This document shows positions 13,615-17,252 of a stretch of DNA of 17,252 nt, one piece after another. The stretch is from Candidatus Woesearchaeota archaeon (GTDB lineage Archaea > Nanobdellota > Nanobdellia > SCGC-AAA011-G17 > GW2011-AR20): positions 1 to 17,252 of the forward strand of contig JAGVZB010000006.1 in the NCBI GenBank assembly GCA_018302915.1. Direction: 5' to 3'. The notes under the pieces were generated by a model. The model saw nothing but the letters and a program-made list of their open reading frames with translations. It made no database searches and was not told where the DNA came from. The position numbers and the translations under genes are program-made. Positions within the stretch are counted from its first letter, which is position 1. Each line of letters opens with the position of its first letter.

Positions 13615-13622
13615 TTTAAATA
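13615..13622 (+). promoter_or_regulatory. TATA box of the basic mini-gene
   Basis: TTTAAATA is about 55 nt before the ATG at 13675, so transcription should start near 13645 and leave a 5' leader of about 30 nt. This differs from the leaderless pattern of most genes here and fits with the Shine-Dalgarno sequence at 13662-13668. Confidence 0.45.
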
Positions 13623-13661
13623 CTAAAATAACATAAAATTATTAACTAATAATAAAAAGAA

Positions 13662-13668
13662 GAGGTGA
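13662..13668 (+). promoter_or_regulatory. Strong Shine-Dalgarno of the mini-gene
   Basis: GAGGTGA is a full match to the anti-Shine-Dalgarno end of archaeal 16S rRNA (UCACCUC). It lies 6 nt before the ATG of the 13-codon frame. It is the strongest such site seen apart from the one before psmA. Confidence 0.7.
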
Positions 13669-13674
13669 ATTATA

Positions 13675-13716
13675 ATGGCAAAAAAGAAAAAAGCAAAAGC
13701 AAAGAGAAAAAGATAA
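13675..13716 (+). CDS. 13-residue lysine/arginine peptide
   Basis: A very short frame encodes MAKKKKAKAKRKR: nine of thirteen residues are lysine or arginine and the rest are methionine and alanine. It has its own TATA-like promoter about 55 nt upstream, a strong Shine-Dalgarno sequence at an ideal distance and a terminator-like hairpin that begins inside its last codons. This set of signals is more than expected by chance for a mini-gene. Possible roles are a tiny nucleic-acid- or ribosome-binding peptide, functionally like eL41 or histone tails, or a leader peptide; eL41 itself is longer and arginine-rich and does not match. I know of no named family with this sequence. Coding is likely but function is unknown. 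Confidence 0.55.
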   Translation: MAKKKKAKAKRKR

Positions 13717-13744
13717 ATTCTAATTCTCTTTTTTTATTTTTTTT
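13701..13744 (+). terminator. Hairpin plus T-run after the mini-gene
   Basis: AAAGAGAA (13701-13708) pairs perfectly with TTCTCTTT (13724-13731) across a 15-nt loop. It is followed by a nearly unbroken run of T to 13744. It looks like an intrinsic terminator; archaea often terminate at T-runs alone. The left arm overlaps the last codons of the mini-gene. Confidence 0.6.
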
Positions 13745-13770
13745 ATTCTAAAAACAATATTTTTATTTTT

Positions 13771-14502
13771 TCATTCCAAAAATGTCAGACTGAAAATTAC
13801 AAGAATACCCAGTATCATGATAAACATCTGAATGAAGGATTTTCTTCCAACTCCATCTTTATGCAGCTCAGGAATCAGGTCGGTGCCCGCTATGTAAATG
13901 AAATTTCCCGCGGCAAAAGGAATTAAGAAATTAAGGACAAAATCGACGCTGCTCAGAATCACTCCGATTAATGCTCCCAACAAGGCTGTTAATGCGGTTA
14001 AGAAATTAAACAGCAAGGCTTTTCTTCTGGACAGTCCGCCGTACAGCATAACGCCAAAATCACCTATCTCCTGGGGAATTTCATGAAAAACAACTGCAAT
14101 GGTAGTTGCCATCCCGACTGGAATGCTTACAAAATAGCTTCCGGCAATTATCAGGCCGTCAATGAAATTATGAACGCCGTCTCCGATCAAATTCATATAA
14201 ACAAACCGGTGAGGATGTTTCTTTGATGTTTGAACATGACAATGCCTCCAGTGAATGAACTTCTCGACCATGAATGAAAATAACAAACCAGACAATACAT
14301 AAATTCCTGCATAAACAGGTTTTATTTCCTCAAATGCCTCAGGTATTAAATGGATGAATGCGTCTCCAAACAATGCACCGATGGAAAAACTGACAAGGTA
14401 CAATAATATTTTTTCAAGATTCTTTACTTTTAAAAGTAATATTCCTATTAATGATATCAAGCTAACAAATACCACACTTAAAATTATGTAGGTAAAAACC
14501 AT
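13771..14502 (-). CDS. ZIP family metal transporter
   Basis: This 243-residue, multi-pass membrane protein matches the ZIP family, which moves zinc or related divalent metals into the cytoplasm. About eight hydrophobic helices are visible. The metal-site helices contain HNFIDG (111-116) and HEIPQE (140-145), the family signature. A histidine-rich loop (84-99: HWRHCHVQTSKKHPHR) lies between helices 3 and 4, where ZIP proteins often bind metal. The ATG at 14502 is supported by a TTTATTAA box centred 25.5 nt upstream. It is divergent from the 5S gene. The exact metal cannot be told from sequence. Confidence 0.93.
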   Translation of the reverse strand: MVFTYIILSVVFVSLISLIGILLLKVKNLEKILLYLVSFSIGALFGDAFIHLIPEAFEEIKPVYAGIYVLSGLLFSFMVEKFIHWRHCHVQTSKKHPHRFVYMNLIGDGVHNFIDGLIIAGSYFVSIPVGMATTIAVVFHEIPQEIGDFGVMLYGGLSRRKALLFNFLTALTALLGALIGVILSSVDFVLNFLIPFAAGNFIYIAGTDLIPELHKDGVGRKSFIQMFIMILGILVIFSLTFLE

Positions 14503-14544
14503 TTCATCAATAACTTTTTTGAATTAATAAACCTTTTCAAAAAG

Positions 14545-14552
14545 TTTATAAA
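14545..14552 (+). promoter_or_regulatory. TATA box of 5S rRNA
   Basis: TTTATAAA is centred 25.5 nt before position 14574, one base before the 5' strand of the 5S terminal helix. It gives an independent check of the TATA-to-start spacing in this genome. Confidence 0.65.
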
Positions 14553-14574
14553 GAAGAGATTTAAACAGAAAATT

Positions 14575-14687
14575 GAACGACCATAGGGGCTGGGTTCCAC
14601 TGGATCTCATTTCGAACTCCACCGTTAAACCAGTTTCCGTTCCTGAGCTGTACTGCATTTAAATGCGGGAAACCTGGAAAGTCGTTC
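14575..14687 (+). rRNA. rrf: 5S ribosomal RNA
   Basis: About 113 nt with the 5S layout. The terminal helix GAACGAC (14575-14581) pairs with GTCGTTC (14681-14687). The conserved loop region CATTTCGAACTCCACCG, followed by TTAAACCAG, and GAGCTGTACTG match archaeal 5S. It is not next to 16S and 23S in the usual order: it lies about 1.6 kb upstream of the 16S gene on the same strand, with two protein genes on the other strand between them, so it is transcribed on its own from the TATA box at 14545-14552. The 3' end may extend a few bases beyond 14687; the stop codon of the convergent flavoprotein gene overlaps the last two bases of the call. Confidence 0.93.
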
Positions 14688-15570
14688 ACCTCTTTAAATA
14701 TTTATAGACGCTCCATGCAGCAATGCTTCCATCGCCGGCAGCAGTGATTGCCTGCCTGAAAACTATATTTGTAATGTCTCCTGCAGCAAACACTCCATCC
14801 ACGCTGGTTCTCATATATTTATCAACTTTGATATACCCATTCTCAAGCTCCAGATTAAAATTTTTAAACAATTTTAAATTAGGTTCTGATCCTATTTCAA
14901 CAAACACGCCGTCAATCTTGATTTCCTTGCCGTCTTTTAAAACAATGCTTTCTACCTTATTCTTGCCGTTAATCCTGGCGATTTCACCCTTGACCAGCTT
15001 GACATTTTTTAATTTCTTGAATTGCTCCTGATAATAAGGCTCTGCTCTAATCACACTTCTATATAGCAAATTAACTTCATTGTTATAGGATGCCAATAAT
15101 AAAACAGCCTGGGAAGCTGCATCACCGCCGCCAACAACTATCACTTTTTTATTCTTGTAGAATGCGCCATCGCAGGTATAACAATAGCTTATCCCTCTTT
15201 TCTCTAATTCTTTTTCACCAGGAACATTTAATTTTCTGTGCTCAGCACCTAAAACAATTATAATCGTTCTTGACTCATATTCTGATTTGTTTGTCTTGAC
15301 TTTGAATATTCCTTTGTCCTTAATCACTTTTATTATTTCTTCCTCTTTTACATCAACGCCAAGATATTTGACATGATCTCTTATTTTATCCATCAGTTCA
15401 ATGCCGACTATGGACTTAAAACCGGGATAATTTTCAACTTTATATGCTTCATTCATCACTCCGCCAGGCTCTCTTGCAATCACAGCGCACTTCATATTGT
15501 ATCTGGCTGCATATATTGCTGCTGAATATCCAGCAGGCCCTCCACCTAAAATTAAAGTGTCATATTTCAT
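14686..15570 (-). CDS. trxB: Thioredoxin reductase-like flavoprotein, altered NADPH site
   Basis: This 294-residue protein matches low-molecular-weight thioredoxin reductase. The FAD-binding GGGPAGYSAAIYAA is at 9-22, the redox-active cysteines are C130 and C133 (SYCYTCDGAFY) and the C-terminal FAD motif is FAAGDI (261-266). The second dinucleotide fold has VVGGGDAASQAVLLL (145-159). The usual HRRxxxR that grips the NADPH phosphate reads YRSVIR (170-175), and the glycine-rich loop has Q instead of E. It therefore may use NADH or another donor such as ferredoxin, as reported for some archaeal relatives. Its start overlaps the end of the upstream kinase gene by 11 nt. Its stop overlaps the end of 5S on the other strand. 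The name trxB is by fold; the substrate is not shown. Confidence 0.9.
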   Translation of the reverse strand: MKYDTLILGGGPAGYSAAIYAARYNMKCAVIAREPGGVMNEAYKVENYPGFKSIVGIELMDKIRDHVKYLGVDVKEEEIIKVIKDKGIFKVKTNKSEYESRTIIIVLGAEHRKLNVPGEKELEKRGISYCYTCDGAFYKNKKVIVVGGGDAASQAVLLLASYNNEVNLLYRSVIRAEPYYQEQFKKLKNVKLVKGEIARINGKNKVESIVLKDGKEIKIDGVFVEIGSEPNLKLFKNFNLELENGYIKVDKYMRTSVDGVFAAGDITNIVFRQAITAAGDGSIAAWSVYKYLKR

Positions 15571-16099
15571 TTTTTTCCTTTAAATAATTCAAAATTTTAT
15601 TTGAAATTAGTTTAACATTAAGTCCTGTTGTGTCTATAAATAAATCATAATTTTTCTTACTTGTAAAATCAACTTTATATAATTTTCTAAATCTTCTTCT
15701 TTCTGACTTTAATCTTTCCTCAATTTCATTTTTAACATCTTTTGTTGTATTAAATTTTTCTAGCTTTCTTTTGTCCTTGAAGATTCTTCTTGCTCTCAAG
15801 TTTAAATCAGCATCAAGAAATACATTAACAGCATTTTTAATGAACAAAAATCCTATTCTTGAGTCAACTACAAAATTATTTTTATTATTCAATTGTTTTA
15901 TGTGCTCATTGAATTTCTTATCTAGCTTTTTATTTTTCTCAAGTATTTTATCAAGTTCTATCAAATCAAGCTTATGCTTTGTTGCAAACTCCCTCATTAA
16001 TTCCCCAATTCCATAATATTTTAAGTGTAATTCTTTTGCAAGATACTTACCTGCTACAGTTTTGCCGCTTCCAGGTGTCCCGGAAATCGTGATTTTCAT
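15560..16099 (-). CDS. cmk: Cytidylate kinase, archaeal type
   Basis: This protein of 179 residues matches the archaeal CMP/dCMP kinase, which phosphorylates CMP to CDP. It begins MKITISGTPGSGKTVAGKYL, with the P-loop GTPGSGKT at 7-14. The middle has VVDSRIGFLF and the VFLDADLNLRARRIFKDK segment, a typical nucleotide-kinase core, and the region rich in arginine and lysine is the lid. An upstream frame could start at 16150, but the family begins at this ATG and a weak TATA-like TTTTTAAT (complement of 16121-16128) is centred about 25 nt upstream of it. It precedes and overlaps the flavoprotein gene by 11 nt, so the two are probably co-transcribed. Confidence 0.88.
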   Translation of the reverse strand: MKITISGTPGSGKTVAGKYLAKELHLKYYGIGELMREFATKHKLDLIELDKILEKNKKLDKKFNEHIKQLNNKNNFVVDSRIGFLFIKNAVNVFLDADLNLRARRIFKDKRKLEKFNTTKDVKNEIEERLKSERRRFRKLYKVDFTSKKNYDLFIDTTGLNVKLISNKILNYLKEKNEI

Positions 16100-16315
16100 A
16101 AAAAGATAAGCAACTGGTACATTAAAAATTTTTTGAAAGCATATATACAACTAAACAGTAACATTTATATATGGACTAAAAGCAAGAAAATACCATCTAT
16201 ATGTAGAAGATTTATCTTCTGAATTGTGAATACTTGATGTGTGCATTAAGTATGATGTATGAACCTGGTTAGATATATAAAAATAATAGAAAACCTTTAA
16301 AGATATCTTGTATAA
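16100..16315 (+). promoter_or_regulatory. 16S rRNA promoter region and leader
   Basis: The 216 nt before 16S contain no gene. A TTTATATA box (16164-16171) would start transcription near 16193. A second TATATAAAA-type box near 16274-16281 could be an additional promoter, starting near 16302. The predicted leader holds two hairpins: AGAAGAT/ATCTTCT (16205-16220) and ATACTTGATG/CATTAAGTAT (16230-16253, one G-U pair). Archaeal 16S precursors are normally flanked by a long processing stem formed with sequence downstream of 16S; that partner is outside the window. Confidence 0.55.
16205..16253 (+). other. Two tandem hairpins in the 16S leader
   Basis: The first hairpin has a 7-bp stem with a 2-nt loop, or 6 bp with a 4-nt loop. 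The second has 10 pairs, one of them G-U, around a TGTG loop. They are 9 nt apart and may act in rRNA processing or anti-termination. Confidence 0.5.

Positions 16316-17252
<937 letters not shown>

Noticed and set aside
16100..16150. Earlier start for cytidylate kinase
   Set aside because: The family begins at MKIT; the extra residues are not typical and the TATA spacing favours 16099.

Overview
The window is A+T-rich archaeal chromosome. It carries an archaeal proteasome alpha subunit, archaeal-type Pop5, SDO1, Lhr helicase, Pth2, deoxyhypusine synthase, a 5S rRNA and the 5' two-thirds of a 16S rRNA. The 16S has compensatory changes in its first helix and a C where the usual archaeal 915 probe expects A. 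With the very compact layout, the iron-sulfur-free endonuclease III and the stand-alone 5S gene, this suggests a small-genome DPANN archaeon, possibly near Woesearchaeota or Pacearchaeota. That placement is inference from memory of these groups and was not tested by a tree.

Layout. 1-167: N-terminus of a winged-helix gene running off the left edge (minus). 306-1720: an exact 38-bp direct repeat of the 3' end of the SDO1 gene brackets a nucleotidyltransferase (MNT)/HEPN pair (minus). 1683-2378: SDO1. 2413-3707: a second, AbiE-like nucleotidyltransferase/winged-helix pair. 3791-4825: proteasome alpha subunit and RNase P Pop5. 4892-5737: a DRG-like GTPase with degraded GTPase motifs. 5740-6216: GNAT acetyltransferase. 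6272-7464: two overlapping base-excision repair glycosylases, Ogg2 and Nth. 7458-8843: deoxyhypusine synthase and AdoMet decarboxylase. 8894-12168: Lhr helicase overlapping its metallophosphoesterase partner. 12155-13176: a small membrane/coiled-coil protein and a cysteine-repeat surface protein. 13246-13578: Pth2. 13675-13716: a 13-residue, extremely basic mini-gene with a strong Shine-Dalgarno sequence and a terminator-like hairpin. 13771-14502: ZIP metal transporter. 14575-14687: 5S rRNA. 14686-16099: thioredoxin-reductase-like flavoprotein and cytidylate kinase. 16316 to the end: 16S rRNA, preceded by a leader with two hairpins.

How it works together. Pop5, psmA and SDO1 are remnants of the conserved archaeal proteasome/exosome/RNase P gene neighbourhood. 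Two toxin-antitoxin-like nucleotidyltransferase modules sit on either side of SDO1, where neighbours such as the exosome genes would often be. Other neighbours form functional pairs: Ogg2 with Nth for oxidised-base repair, AdoMet decarboxylase with deoxyhypusine synthase for polyamine supply and aIF5A modification, and Lhr with its phosphoesterase. Most first genes of transcription units have a TATA box centred about 25-28 nt upstream of the start codon, so most mRNAs should be leaderless. Two divergent gene pairs appear to share one palindromic TATA box at the middle of their intergenic gap.

The most noteworthy signal is the 38-bp duplication of the SDO1 3' end around the MNT-HEPN cassette. 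It looks like the attachment-site footprint of a small integrative element that restores its target gene. Next in interest are the 13-residue basic mini-gene and the symmetric shared promoters.
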